Assembly (NCBI GenBank): GCA_945952445.1
Contig: CAMFIG010000009.1
Span: 1 to 56,581, forward strand
DNA length: 56,581 nt
Direction of reading: 5' to 3'
From: an uncultured Chlamydiae bacterium
GTDB lineage: Bacteria > Chlamydiota > Chlamydiia > Chlamydiales > Rhabdochlamydiaceae
Shown piece by piece: positions 1-8,649 of this stretch; position 1 is the first letter of the stretch; each line of letters starts with the position of its first letter. A program made the translations under genes and the position numbers. The notes below the pieces were generated by a model that searched no databases, had not been told where the DNA came from, and saw nothing but the letters and a program-made list of their open reading frames with translations.

Positions 1-218
1 CAAATTTAGGCCCGTTGGAGCCTAGGTTGCCGATTCTTCAACTTTTTTCGGTATATTCATCTTCACAAAAGGCTTTTAAAGCTTTGCATTGAAGCTCGAA
101 AAAAACCGGAAAAGAACACTGATATGTCATAATGAGCAATTCAGAAAAAATTACAGAAGGGAAAAACCAAAAAAAACCTAAAAAAAAGAATGTTTTCATA
201 TTACCTGCTGCGTTTTTA

Positions 219-1220
219 TCACTCTGCATTGAGGTTGTATTTCATCATGTTAGCATGAGCCTTGCTTAGATCCCTCTCTTCGTCGTAAACATCTCCAGAC
301 AAATGACAAGACCAGTTACTGATTGATAGCAAATCTTGCGCTTTGAGTAAAGGGAACTCGGCTAAATCGCGATTTTGGACAGCAAAATTTTGAGGACTAA
401 GTCCAATAATGACAGCATCCGCTTTTCCACTCTGCAGCAGAGCTGCCGCTGCAATGTGTGCGATTTTGCAGCAATGCTTCGTAGCAAGCTTTTCTAAAAT
501 CGAAAGCCGCCTTTGGAACTCCTCCCATCCACAAGCTGAATCGATGAGAAGCTTGTATTTCATGAGGGAGCGATTTTCCAATTGGTGAAGATCAGGTTCT
601 TTTTTCCCCAGCCATTTTTCGCTTACAAAGCCACCTAGTAAAGATCCGTAAGTAAAGATCTGAATGTTTTTTTTGCAACACAACTCCCCTATGCCTTGTT
701 CAATTCTTCTATCGAAAAGGGAAGCTTGAACCTGCACAGATGCTATATCAAAATACTCTAAAAATTCTTTTAGATATCTCGTATTTATATTAGTAAGACC
801 GATCTTAGCGACTTTCCCCTTAACCTTTAGTTCTGAGAGAAATTCCATTGCCAACAGGTAATTTTTAACTCCCCAATCCCACCAATGGAATTGCACAAGG
901 TCGATGCATTCTGTCTGCAGACGTCTAAGGCTGCGATCGATAATGGTTTCCACATATTTCCGATCTATGTGATGCAAACGGTTACGGTCGGGAACAAACT
1001 TAGTATGGATACTGAGTTTTTTTTCGGAAGCAACTTTAGAAGCTTTACCTAACAATTCTTCGACACCAAGATAAATATCTGCACAATCAAACGTGGTAAA
1101 CCCACAATTTATAGCATCTAAGATGGGTTGAATGCCGGTATTCTGCTCAGAATGACCGGCAGCCAGCTGCCAGCAACCTCTAATGATATTTGATGTTCTT
1201 ATCTTTTTATGCATGTGCAT
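219..1220 (-). CDS. aldo/keto reductase family protein
   Basis: This is a 333-residue predicted NAD(P)H-dependent oxidoreductase of the aldo/keto reductase family. The catalytic tetrad can be read as D45 and Y50 (FDCADIY), K74 (HTKF) and H112 (QFHWW). The C-terminal region IIGLSPQNF fits the cofactor-binding strand and loop of the family. It is the last gene of a minus-strand operon and its start overlaps the end of the TIGR04076-type gene by 22 bases, which implies translational coupling. The substrate is unknown. The opening sequence MHMHKK leaves ATG codons 1 and 3 both possible as starts. Confidence 0.85.
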   Translation of the reverse strand: MHMHKKIRTSNIIRGCWQLAAGHSEQNTGIQPILDAINCGFTTFDCADIYLGVEELLGKASKVASEKKLSIHTKFVPDRNRLHHIDRKYVETIIDRSLRRLQTECIDLVQFHWWDWGVKNYLLAMEFLSELKVKGKVAKIGLTNINTRYLKEFLEYFDIASVQVQASLFDRRIEQGIGELCCKKNIQIFTYGSLLGGFVSEKWLGKKEPDLHQLENRSLMKYKLLIDSACGWEEFQRRLSILEKLATKHCCKIAHIAAAALLQSGKADAVIIGLSPQNFAVQNRDLAEFPLLKAQDLLSISNWSCHLSGDVYDEERDLSKAHANMMKYNLNAE

Positions 1221-1549
1221 CTCGCTTGTGTTACTTGATGATGATAAAACGTCCTTTTTCCAATTCTCGATATTTTAAAAATGCCTCCGCAGTTCACATC
1301 AGGGCAAGCCACCTCATGATCTGTACTGATCCAGTCATGAGGATCTGTAAATCTTTGCTTTACCGTGATGATTGGAATTAAAGCAGCAAGGCAATAGATA
1401 GGAAAGCTCTGGCCATCAGGCAAAGAAAAATTCTCTCCAGAAAGCAAAAAGTAATCCCCCACCTTGTGATTACAGATCATAGGATTTATTCCATTGTTTG
1501 CGACTTCAACTTTGATATCATACAGCACAAACGCATCATCTTTTTGCAT
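1199..1549 (-). CDS. TIGR04076 family protein
   Basis: A 116-residue protein whose layout resembles the TIGR04076 family: an opening IKVEV strand, then NHKVGDYF, a central hydrophobic CLAALIPI stretch, EVACPD, and a final IFKISRI strand. The function of that family is not known to me. The gene overlaps its upstream neighbour (MFS transporter) by 14 bases and its downstream neighbour by 22 bases, so it sits inside a tight four-gene operon. Its cysteines (CNH, CPDVNC) could bind a metal, which is inference only. Confidence 0.65.
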   Translation of the reverse strand: MQKDDAFVLYDIKVEVANNGINPMICNHKVGDYFLLSGENFSLPDGQSFPIYCLAALIPIITVKQRFTDPHDWISTDHEVACPDVNCGGIFKISRIGKRTFYHHQVTQARCTCIKR

Positions 1550-2750
1550 AAACTCTCTCCTTTTTAAGAATAAAGACGGCTCCTAGAGCAACCAACATAA
1601 ATGGGTAACAGATGGCAAAATTCGCATCAAAAAATGTGCAGCTCATATGGCAAATAAGAGGAGCTAAAGCGGCAGAGAAAGAAGCGCTGAGCGAATATGT
1701 AGTCGATATAGCGGTATTGCGAGCTGTATCGTTGAAAATATCTCCAAAAAACCGAGGGGTACAAAGGCAGAAGATCATATGAAAAAGATGCACAAGAGTC
1801 TGAGCTGCTAGAATCAGCGGATAAGAAAAAAAGGATAAGGCCAAGCCTAATAAAGGAGCCGTTAAAAACACTCCTTGAGCGCCAATTTTCATTAGCTTGC
1901 GATAAGAGATAGCAAACCTATCTGCACAATAGCCGCAACAAGGCGGCAGTACAATCCAAAGGCCTAGCAAGAACGAATTTGCTTTAAATATTTGAGATCG
2001 AGGAATTTTTAGTTCTTGATGTACAAGCTCATTGCAGTAAATTAGAGATCCATAAAAAACTAAAACCACCATAGAAGCCACGACTAAAGAGTCCATGATT
2101 CCTTGCTTGTTTTCTACAGATTCCATGGCTATTTCCGAGATTTTTTTTGATCTCGCTACATACTGTTCTTTTATGAAAGAACGAAACAACACAATGAAAA
2201 ATCCCGCTAATCCTCCAATCAGAAATATCACCCGAAAATTTTCCATATACCTGCTAGCAAGGAAGCTTGCAAATATTCCACCGACATGCGTCGATGAAAC
2301 AACACAAGCTCCATAAAAAGTTCTCCTCTCTGGGCTGAGCTCGAAAGCGTAAGTCATTGCTGTTCCATATTCTCCTCCAACAGCCATCCCTTGAGAGATG
2401 CGGCATAGAAAAAAAAGGACTGTTGAAATCAACCCCAGCTTCTCGACTCCTGGGATAAAAGCGAATGCCAGGGTTGCCGTTGACATCAAAATCATAGAGC
2501 CGATTAATGAGGCTTTACGACCATATAAATCGCCTATGCAGCCAAAACAAAATGCTCCCAAAGGTCGGAATAAAAAAGCGATTGCATACCCTACATAAGC
2601 ATAAAGCAGTTTAAGAGATGGGCTAGTGGATCCAACAAATTCCTCTACAATGGAACTTGCAAGAAGACTCGCTAGCATCATATCAAAATGCTCAAATACT
2701 ACGCCTAAGGCAACGATCGGAAAGCTTTGTTTTGCATTATCGGTTTGCAT
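1536..2750 (-). CDS. MFS transporter, metabolite:H+ symporter (ProP/shikimate-type)
   Basis: A 404-residue, highly hydrophobic inner-membrane transporter, the usual length for a 12-helix major facilitator. The loop motif GCIGDLYGRKA matches the signature between helices 2 and 3. RISQGMAVGGEYGTAM matches the fourth/fifth-helix motif of the metabolite:H+ symporter subgroup that includes proline/betaine and shikimate carriers. It starts 3 bases after the stop of the FAD monooxygenase gene, so the two are probably co-transcribed, and the cargo may be a substrate or product of that operon. The exact substrate cannot be read from the sequence. Confidence 0.85.
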   Translation of the reverse strand: MQTDNAKQSFPIVALGVVFEHFDMMLASLLASSIVEEFVGSTSPSLKLLYAYVGYAIAFLFRPLGAFCFGCIGDLYGRKASLIGSMILMSTATLAFAFIPGVEKLGLISTVLFFLCRISQGMAVGGEYGTAMTYAFELSPERRTFYGACVVSSTHVGGIFASFLASRYMENFRVIFLIGGLAGFFIVLFRSFIKEQYVARSKKISEIAMESVENKQGIMDSLVVASMVVLVFYGSLIYCNELVHQELKIPRSQIFKANSFLLGLWIVLPPCCGYCADRFAISYRKLMKIGAQGVFLTAPLLGLALSFFSYPLILAAQTLVHLFHMIFCLCTPRFFGDIFNDTARNTAISTTYSLSASFSAALAPLICHMSCTFFDANFAICYPFMLVALGAVFILKKERVYAKR

Positions 2751-2753
2751 TCT

Positions 2754-4136
2754 CTATTCCCTTTTGTCAGAGACGCTCTGGCAAAAGCTTTTGATCCCTG
2801 CTGATTTTTGCATCCATCTTCTCGTATAGGCTTCCGAAGATTTATCAAAGTTTTCATGCATCCTATCAGGGTGCTGTTCATAGTCACTTAAAAGCTGTCT
2901 AACCGTAGATGGCACTAAGGTAAGCCCCAAAGTTCCTCCGAGACCGGCTAAGGGAGAACTAGAGCCTGCTGTATCTCCAATACAAAAAACATTTCCCACC
3001 GAGAAAGGAACAACAGTCTGATTTACAATGTTTACCGGCTTATCCACTGTATCGGATAGGATGCAATTCATTTTTTCAATAGGAAAAGCCCTCTGTTTAA
3101 ACACTTGAGATACAGTCTGCAATATGTGAGCCCTTATACTGCTTAAGTCCACCTTCTCATCTGCAGTCACAGCGACATTGATAACTCGGCTTTTTGCATT
3201 GAAAATCACATTGGCTATCTGCAAGGTTTTTTCAGAAGTATCTATTAGAGATACAACAAAGGTTTCTTGACCTGGATAAGTCATATTCCCAAAGACCCAG
3301 CTTTCTCCGCTGCATGCATTGACTACTAACTTCGTTTTCATCCCTAGATGAAAAGCCGTTGTAGACTTCGCGCCCTCTGCTATAAAAAACAAATCGGGCC
3401 GCAAAATTCGATCTGCTGTAACCTGTACTTTCGACACCCCTCTGGTCTGCGAACGCGATAACACCCTCACTGAGGCATCACCTAATATATTTACCCCGAT
3501 TTCCAGCGCATTTTCCGCAAGAAAAGTTTGCAACACCCTAATTGGGACGCTATATATCCCGTCTTGATTGAAAAGTTTATCGAAATTTTCCGATTCAAAG
3601 GAAACTGAGTCATCTAACTGTAAGTTGCTTACATCGGAAACCCCAAGAGCCCTTGCTTGTTTTGTTTTTTCAATTACTACATACCGATGCTCTTTAATTT
3701 TTGCTGCAGCCACTCTTTCAAATTCCTCTAGCAGTTTGAATTTTTTTAAAAAAACTTGCGCTTCCACATTTAAGTTAATGATATTGAAGCGAGAAAAGCT
3801 CTTCCGTTTTTCTGCAATCACTACACTAAATCCCCTTGCTCGCAATTCAAATGAAGCCGCCAATCCGGCGATACCGGCTCCGCTGATGATAGCAAGACGT
3901 TTTGACTCTCTAAAATAAAGGCTGTGGAAAATCGCAGCTTCCGTAACGCGAAGATCTACTGCATGGCATAACTTTTTTACTCTTTTGCCAATGGAAGCAC
4001 CTAGAGAATAATCTTCGACTGACTCCTTAAGCCGTTGGGCTATTTTTAATATAGCTTTATCGATTTGCCCAAATGCTAAAGCAGAAGTTACTAATAAATA
4101 GTCCGATTGGTATCCTTTTTCTATAACTGGCAACAT
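2754..4136 (-). CDS. FAD-dependent monooxygenase, MICAL/PHBH-like fold
   Basis: A 460-residue flavoprotein. After about 80 residues with no recognised domain comes the dinucleotide-binding motif SGAGIAGLAASFELRA, followed by EKRKSFSRFN. That SFSR/N signature recalls the flavin domain of MICAL-type monooxygenases, as does the later IRVLQTFLAENALEIGV. The second flavin motif is CIGDTAGSSSPLAGLGG near the C terminus. Members of the broader family hydroxylate small aromatics or oxidise methionines. It is first in an operon with an MFS carrier, a TIGR04076 protein and an aldo/keto reductase. A tryptophan-related substrate is a tempting inference because trpR lies upstream, but nothing seen proves it. 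Confidence 0.75.
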   Translation of the reverse strand: MLPVIEKGYQSDYLLVTSALAFGQIDKAILKIAQRLKESVEDYSLGASIGKRVKKLCHAVDLRVTEAAIFHSLYFRESKRLAIISGAGIAGLAASFELRARGFSVVIAEKRKSFSRFNIINLNVEAQVFLKKFKLLEEFERVAAAKIKEHRYVVIEKTKQARALGVSDVSNLQLDDSVSFESENFDKLFNQDGIYSVPIRVLQTFLAENALEIGVNILGDASVRVLSRSQTRGVSKVQVTADRILRPDLFFIAEGAKSTTAFHLGMKTKLVVNACSGESWVFGNMTYPGQETFVVSLIDTSEKTLQIANVIFNAKSRVINVAVTADEKVDLSSIRAHILQTVSQVFKQRAFPIEKMNCILSDTVDKPVNIVNQTVVPFSVGNVFCIGDTAGSSSPLAGLGGTLGLTLVPSTVRQLLSDYEQHPDRMHENFDKSSEAYTRRWMQKSAGIKSFCQSVSDKRE

Positions 4137-4251
4137 AACAATCCTCTTTAAATTCTTGATTTTTTCTTTACACCACCATCCAAAACCGGTGTTTCATAGG
4201 TGCGCCCAAATCACTTTTTGGTGAAACAAAGCGCTTAAATAAAAAAATGTG

Positions 4252-4279
4252 AGATAAAAAAATTAGGCGTGGGAACGCC
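4252..4279 (-). terminator. rho-independent terminator after trpR
   Basis: On the minus strand the segment reads GGCGT-TCCC-ACGCC followed by TAATTTTTTT. This 5-bp GC-rich stem with a 4-base loop and T-run lies about 70 bases after the trpR stop. It separates trpR from the FAD monooxygenase operon, so the operon needs its own promoter within 4137-4250. Confidence 0.6.
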
Positions 4280-4350
4280 ACCAAGAACAAGAAGATGTAA
4301 GGACTAGATAGAAACAAAACCCTGGCGATCGCAAAGTCTTGCGTCGAAGA

Positions 4351-4653
4351 TTATTTGTCATTTTTTTTATATCCCCTTACATAATTTTCCAAAAACTTTA
4401 GAAGATCACTATTAATGATTTTTAAAGCATTGGATCCACGTGTAATTTGAGAAATACTGACTTTCATTTCGTCCGATATTTCTCGCTGCGATAATTTTCC
4501 ATCCAAAAGAGCTTTGATAATTTGCATGCGGGAAGATAAGTGCTCTTTTTCTTCTATTGTGAGAAATAAGTTAAGCACCTCTTCCAAACGAGCGGCTTTT
4601 TTCGTTTCCAAACACAAGTCTAGAAACATCCTCCATCCTTCCTCGCCTTGCAT
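4351..4653 (-). CDS. trpR: Trp repressor-like protein (TrpR)
   Basis: A 100-residue protein of the normal TrpR length. The helix-turn-helix region LSQREISDEMKVSISQITRG and the following SNALK match the TrpR signature closely, and IEEKEHLSSRMQIIKALL matches the helix before it. The family is a dimeric tryptophan-binding repressor. No trp biosynthesis gene is visible in the window. A perfect 10-bp palindrome lies 18 bases before the start codon, a plausible self-operator. The start has a good ribosome-binding site (AGGAG about 7 bases upstream). A divergent ankyrin gene shares the 137-base upstream region. Confidence 0.85.
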   Translation of the reverse strand: MQGEEGWRMFLDLCLETKKAARLEEVLNLFLTIEEKEHLSSRMQIIKALLDGKLSQREISDEMKVSISQITRGSNALKIINSDLLKFLENYVRGYKKNDK

Positions 4654-4670
4654 GTTGATCTCCTTTTGCC

Positions 4671-4680
4671 GTAACGTTAC
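4671..4680. promoter_or_regulatory. palindrome upstream of trpR, candidate operator
   Basis: GTAACGTTAC is a perfect 10-bp palindrome located 18 bases before the trpR start codon, immediately upstream of its Shine-Dalgarno sequence. Its position suits a repressor site overlapping the promoter or transcription start. It lacks the CTAG core of the E. coli trp operator, so assigning it to TrpR is inference. Confidence 0.35.
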
Positions 4681-4790
4681 ACCATTACAACAATTTCAGC
4701 CAATTGATATTTTTAGAAAAATGCATTTTTTCTTGATTGCAATCCACTTTCTACGTAGCATCCTGGCTCCAAAATAAATTTTAATGGATT

Positions 4791-6584
4791 ATGACAATCA
4801 CACCACACCTCAACACCTATGAATGTCAACAACTTATCCAATGGCATGCTAGCCAAAATAATAATTCCATGTTTGGATTAACGGTGAACCATTTTGGTGA
4901 AATTGAATGTAAAGAGACAAAAATCTCCCGAAAACGATTTATGTCATCCATTGAAAATAATCAATACGCCCTCTGCAAGACTGTACAAAAACGAGTTTCG
5001 GCTTTGGATTGGGACACGCACTCTGAAGATATCCTGTTTCGTACTGCAGTCAAAATAGTAGCGCAATTTGCAGTATTTGCCCTGGAGTCTGGATTTCAGG
5101 GAAGATTTTTCCAAAAAGATTGGATAGAAGCAAGGCTCTCTCATGCAGTCCATTCCAACGACTATCCGGAAGCGCGCTTTTGGATAAAAAAATACAAAGA
5201 CTTTTTTCCTCAGCCGATATCGACAGCCAGCCCCCAGTATAGCATGATTGCAGCCGGCAATAAGGAGATTTCTCCTGAAATCTTTGATCTTTTATTTCCA
5301 AATGAAGCTTATATCAAAGCCGCCCGTTTAGAAGACTCCATCGCAGCATTCAATGAAAGGCTCTATTTCTATTTTTTGCAAAAAGGCAAAAATCCAGATG
5401 CCAATACTCTGCTTTCCGCTACCCATAGCGGCAATCTGGCTATTGTACAAGATCTCTACAAAGCTAGACTTTTGCATAGCAACCTTACAAATGCAGTCCA
5501 ATCCCAACTGCTAGCAACTGCTTTTTTGCGTGGGCATTATGAGATCGCCGAATACTTTGTCCTTGAAGGATTTCAACTTGGAGCAGCAGATAAAGAATCT
5601 CTAGCTCATTTTTTGGGAGAAGAAGATTCAGACCAACTTCCTTGTTTGAAAAGATATATATTGTTGACTTCTCCTCTTTTGAGCGAATTATCTATCATTC
5701 TCACAATCGCTGCTGAACACGGCAAAGAATCGATCTTTGCCTTTTTGGTCTCTCAAGGAGTTCCGATAGCTCCAACACTCTTATTAAAATCTGCACCCAA
5801 TATCTTTCCGCAAATCACCGCTTTGTTTCAGGGAATAAAAATGCCCCAGAAAGAATGTTTCCAGGTGTTAATGGAAGCTATTTGGATGGGCAGGGAAGAT
5901 ATCGTGCGCTTTTTGATTGACCAAGGAACAAATGTCAACGCTCTCATGCAGCTGGAAAACCATGACTTAGAAGAAGAAATGTCTCCTCTAATGATGGCTG
6001 CTTACGCCTCTCCTATGTTGGTTCCTTTACTTCTGCACGCAGGGGCCAATAGGTATATGACAAACAAAAACGGTCATACAGCGCTTCACTTTGCTTGCCA
6101 ATCTCCTCTTTGTAGACTGGCTGCAGTACCTGCTTTGCTCAAAGGACTTACATCTGAGCAGTCATTCGCTTTTCAAGCCACTCTTTCTGAGGATGGAAAA
6201 AAGGCTCTTGATATGGCTTTGGACGAAATTAAAGCAATCCCAGCATTCATAGCTATCAGTTCATTGGGTTTATTTTTAGACTATTTGCTCCCCTCTTATG
6301 AGGATTTAGAAAAGATCTTAACCTCAACAATACTCTGGGAAGACCCGTCTACTCAGTACTTTCTCTTTTCACGCTTGCTGAAGAACGCTGCTCCAAGTCT
6401 ATCTTTGGAAGCAAAGCGTTCTCTATTAAAAACCTCTATCGAGCATCTCCCCGAAGCCGTAATGCCCCTGATTTTCTATTGCACCCCCATTACGCAAGAA
6501 GAATTTGGCCAGTTGAACCCTTTTCTGCAGATCTCTATCTCAGGATTCTTACAAGAACAAGAGTCTGCTTCTGAGCGCACTTAA
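4791..6584 (+). CDS. ankyrin-repeat protein
   Basis: A 597-residue protein with ankyrin repeats. The clearest lie in roughly residues 361-460: GREDIVRFLIDQGTNVN, then SPLMMAAYASPMLVPLLLHA with GANR, then NGHTALHFACQSP. Weaker repeat-like helices (HSGNLAIVQDLYKA, LRGHYEIAEYFVLEG) occur upstream. No signal peptide or membrane helix is visible. Ankyrin proteins of intracellular bacteria are often secreted effectors, but a role here is inference. The gene is divergent from trpR across 137 bases. The ATG has only a weak ribosome-binding site. Confidence 0.8.
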   Translation: MTITPHLNTYECQQLIQWHASQNNNSMFGLTVNHFGEIECKETKISRKRFMSSIENNQYALCKTVQKRVSALDWDTHSEDILFRTAVKIVAQFAVFALESGFQGRFFQKDWIEARLSHAVHSNDYPEARFWIKKYKDFFPQPISTASPQYSMIAAGNKEISPEIFDLLFPNEAYIKAARLEDSIAAFNERLYFYFLQKGKNPDANTLLSATHSGNLAIVQDLYKARLLHSNLTNAVQSQLLATAFLRGHYEIAEYFVLEGFQLGAADKESLAHFLGEEDSDQLPCLKRYILLTSPLLSELSIILTIAAEHGKESIFAFLVSQGVPIAPTLLLKSAPNIFPQITALFQGIKMPQKECFQVLMEAIWMGREDIVRFLIDQGTNVNALMQLENHDLEEEMSPLMMAAYASPMLVPLLLHAGANRYMTNKNGHTALHFACQSPLCRLAAVPALLKGLTSEQSFAFQATLSEDGKKALDMALDEIKAIPAFIAISSLGLFLDYLLPSYEDLEKILTSTILWEDPSTQYFLFSRLLKNAAPSLSLEAKRSLLKTSIEHLPEAVMPLIFYCTPITQEEFGQLNPFLQISISGFLQEQESASERT

Positions 6585-6668
6585 ATACTAGAAGGTGTAA
6601 AAAATATTGCTGAAATCTTTTCCTTGAATACAATGAAGCTTATCCGAAATATTTTTTACAGGAACCCT

Positions 6669-7049
6669 ATGTCAATCATCCTTCTCATAGGCAGATTTTT
6701 ATTCTCTGCTATTTTTATCGTAAAAGCTTTCCATCATTTTTCTCCCCAAGCTATGGAGCATGCTACTGGAATGGGTGTTCCCCTTCCTATTTTATTCGTC
6801 CCTCTTTCCGGAGTCCTATCCTTGGCTGGAGGGCTGAGCATTCTTCTTGGATACAAAGCAAAGATTGGGGCTTGGCTTCTCATTGTCTTTCTTCTACCCA
6901 TTACTTTATGGATGCATCAATACTGGCACGCTGAAACTCCTTTTGCGGCTATGATGCATCAGTATTGTTTTCTGAAAAACTTATCGATGATCGGAGCTTG
7001 CTGCATGATCGCTTATTTTGGATCAGGGCCTTTTAGCCTCTCTAAATAG
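6669..7049 (+). CDS. DoxX family membrane protein
   Basis: A small protein with about four membrane helices. The first helix (IGRFLFSAIFIVKAF) and second (LSGVLSLAGGLSILLG) match the DoxX family, whose members are often linked to redox stress. I place the start at the ATG at 6669, giving 126 residues, because AGGAA precedes it at a suitable distance and the DoxX domain then begins at once. Upstream alternatives are an ATG at 6633 and a TTG at 6624. The cytochrome or thiosulfate partners known for some DoxX proteins are not nearby. Confidence 0.75.
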   Translation: MSIILLIGRFLFSAIFIVKAFHHFSPQAMEHATGMGVPLPILFVPLSGVLSLAGGLSILLGYKAKIGAWLLIVFLLPITLWMHQYWHAETPFAAMMHQYCFLKNLSMIGACCMIAYFGSGPFSLSK

Positions 7050-7052
7050 GCA

Positions 7053-7072
7053 AGGGCCTCGAAAGAGGCCCT
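7053..7072 (+). terminator. 8-bp hairpin with GAAA loop after the doxX-like gene
   Basis: AGGGCCTC-GAAA-GAGGCCCT forms a perfect 8-bp stem closed by a GNRA-type loop, just after the DoxX stop codon. No T-run follows on either strand, so it may act as an mRNA-stabilising 3' hairpin or a weak terminator. Confidence 0.5.
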
Positions 7073-7148
7073 CCCCAAAATTCCCCTATCCGTTTAACTT
7101 CTAAGCCGCTATCCTTCACTGTGATTTACTGAACAATGAGGATTATTT

Positions 7149-7520
7149 ATGAATAACCAAGGCATGTACCTATCATGGATCGTTGTTAAAGACATTCAAG
7201 CTGCCATTGCATTTTATACAAAGACTCTAGGGCTTCAGCTGCAAGTATTTGAAGAGAAATTTGGATGGGCAGAACTTGCTGGATCTGAAGGCGGAGCAGT
7301 CCTAGGAATCGCACAAGAAAATGATTTTGATAAAATGCCTGCTGGCCAAAATGCAATCGTCACAATGAGCGTCCCTGATCTTGTAAAGGCAAGGGAAGAA
7401 CTCGTGCAAAAAGGCGCGAAACTCGTAGGTGAAATCATGGAGGTTCCAGGCCACGTGAAACTACAAATGGTTGTCGATCTAGATGGAAACCACATCCAGA
7501 TTGTACAAAAACTCGACTAA
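7149..7520 (+). CDS. VOC superfamily (glyoxalase/bleomycin resistance-like) protein
   Basis: A 123-residue protein with one vicinal-oxygen-chelate domain. It begins LSWIVVKDIQAAIAFYTKTL and ends VDLDGNHIQIVQKL, the typical first and last strands of the fold. Metal-ligand candidates are the H in GHVKLQ and the terminal Q or E positions. A GAGG sequence lies about 9 bases before the ATG. VOC proteins include isomerases, dioxygenases and binding proteins, so the reaction is not predictable. Confidence 0.75.
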   Translation: MNNQGMYLSWIVVKDIQAAIAFYTKTLGLQLQVFEEKFGWAELAGSEGGAVLGIAQENDFDKMPAGQNAIVTMSVPDLVKAREELVQKGAKLVGEIMEVPGHVKLQMVVDLDGNHIQIVQKLD

Positions 7521-7544
7521 CAGAGAATTTTTTCTCGTTTTGCT

Positions 7545-7997
7545 ATGATTACTCGACTATTTACATGGCTTTTTCCTCAACCTAAGAAACCGGTAAGGAA
7601 AAAGCCGCATCTAGGAGAGACTTATAACCTCAAAGACCTTTTCGACTCTGTCAATGCCGACTATTTTGAAAACAAACTGCGTCTTCCCATCTTCTGGTCT
7701 GGAGATAAACTAGCTAAGCCTAAAACAAAGATTCGATTGGGGAGCTACCATATAAAACAGCAAGAAATCCGAATCCATCGAATCCTTGACCATCCCGATA
7801 TTCCCTCATATTTCATCCGTTTTATTATCTATCACGAAATGCTTCACCATGTGCATCCTCCTCTCATTAGAAAAAGCGGAAGAAGAGCGATCCACCATGC
7901 TCAATTTCTACATCATGAAAAACAATTTAAAGAATATGATCAGGTACAGACCTACCTTAAAGACTGGAAAAAAAAGGCATTTAAATCGCTCTCATAA
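7545..7997 (+). CDS. SprT-like zinc metalloprotease domain protein
   Basis: A 150-residue protein with the zincin motif HEMLHH at residues 97-102 and a downstream histidine cluster (IHHAQFLHHEKQF, about 116-128) that can supply the third zinc ligand. The preceding segment LFDSVNADYFENKL resembles the N-terminal helix of SprT/Spartan-type domains. No secretion signal is visible; the N terminus is basic and hydrophobic (ITRLFTWLF). It begins 24 bases after the VOC gene and may be co-transcribed with it. The substrate is unknown. Confidence 0.7.
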   Translation: MITRLFTWLFPQPKKPVRKKPHLGETYNLKDLFDSVNADYFENKLRLPIFWSGDKLAKPKTKIRLGSYHIKQQEIRIHRILDHPDIPSYFIRFIIYHEMLHHVHPPLIRKSGRRAIHHAQFLHHEKQFKEYDQVQTYLKDWKKKAFKSLS

Positions 7998-8230
7998 AAC
8001 TATCTGCATCTATTATTTTATTGATGACCTGAGAATATCTCGGATAAATCTTCGAAAGATTTGCATCAAACAAAAGGCGCGCTTTTTCCGGCTGTCCATC
8101 CAAGATCAACGCTTTGACAAGATAAGCATCTATCCTCCAATGGGAATAAAAGCTCAGCGGCAATTTTCAGACAGAGCGCAATCCTATCAGAAAAACAAAA
8201 AATCACAAAAAAATTTCAATTAATGCATAA
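7981..8230 (-). pseudogene. possible decayed repeat-protein fragment
   Basis: On the minus strand an open frame ending at 7981 encodes AYLVKALILDGQPEKARLLF, which looks like a TPR-type helix pair. Just upstream a second frame encodes SDRIALCLKIAAEL, which would join it after one frameshift near 8150. No proper start codon or ribosome-binding site is present. Its end overlaps the SprT-like gene convergently. It could also be chance coding-like sequence. Confidence 0.25.
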
Positions 8231-8320
8231 ATTTTGCAATATTTCCAAGATTGCTCACACAGAAAATAATTGACCATTTTTATAAAAAATGGGATACCTC
8301 GTTCAAAAATGGAGACCAAA

Positions 8321-8635
8321 ATGCGCGTATTTTTATTATGCACCTTGTGTGTATTTTCTCTAGCAAGAGCTTATGCGGATCAAACATCACAGCAAGAACT
8401 TTATCAAGAATTTGTCCAGATAGATGCTCAAATTGAAAGCCTACTCAAACAGAAGCTTGGGTTAAAAGCAGAACTAGCACAGCATGTCCAACGAGAGCAG
8501 GAGAGCATTCGCCCGCGTGTAGACCGAAGGCAAGATGCTGCAATAGAAGACCTCTCTCAGCAAATCCAATCTCTTTCTTTGCAAATCGAAGAACTCGATG
8601 AAAAAAGATCCAATATCCTTCTGCGTTTGGAATAA
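8321..8635 (+). CDS. small secreted coiled-coil protein
   Basis: With the start at 8321 (GGAG six bases upstream) this is a 104-residue protein. Residues 1-17 (MRVFLLCTLCVFSLARA) form a Sec-type signal peptide with a likely cut near AYA|DQ. The rest is charged and has a heptad pattern in two stretches, around FVQIDAQIESLLKQKLGLKA and LSQQIQSLSLQIEELDEKRS. This suggests a periplasmic coiled coil. It lies 14 bases before the phosphodiester glycosidase gene, so a shared transcript is likely. I do not recognise the family. Confidence 0.65.
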   Translation: MRVFLLCTLCVFSLARAYADQTSQQELYQEFVQIDAQIESLLKQKLGLKAELAQHVQREQESIRPRVDRRQDAAIEDLSQQIQSLSLQIEELDEKRSNILLRLE

Positions 8636-8649
8636 AAGCTTTTTCCATC

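Noticed and set aside
38-229. 63-codon minus-strand frame with a hydrophobic N terminus (MKTFFFLGFFWFF)
   Set aside because: It is short, biased by runs of A on the plus strand, overlaps the aldo/keto reductase end, and has only a weak ribosome-binding site. A tiny secreted peptide is possible but not supported.
7786-8223. 145-codon plus-strand frame overlapping the SprT-like gene
   Set aside because: It lies in another frame of a gene with a clear HExxH motif, and its composition (K, I, R rich) is not protein-like.
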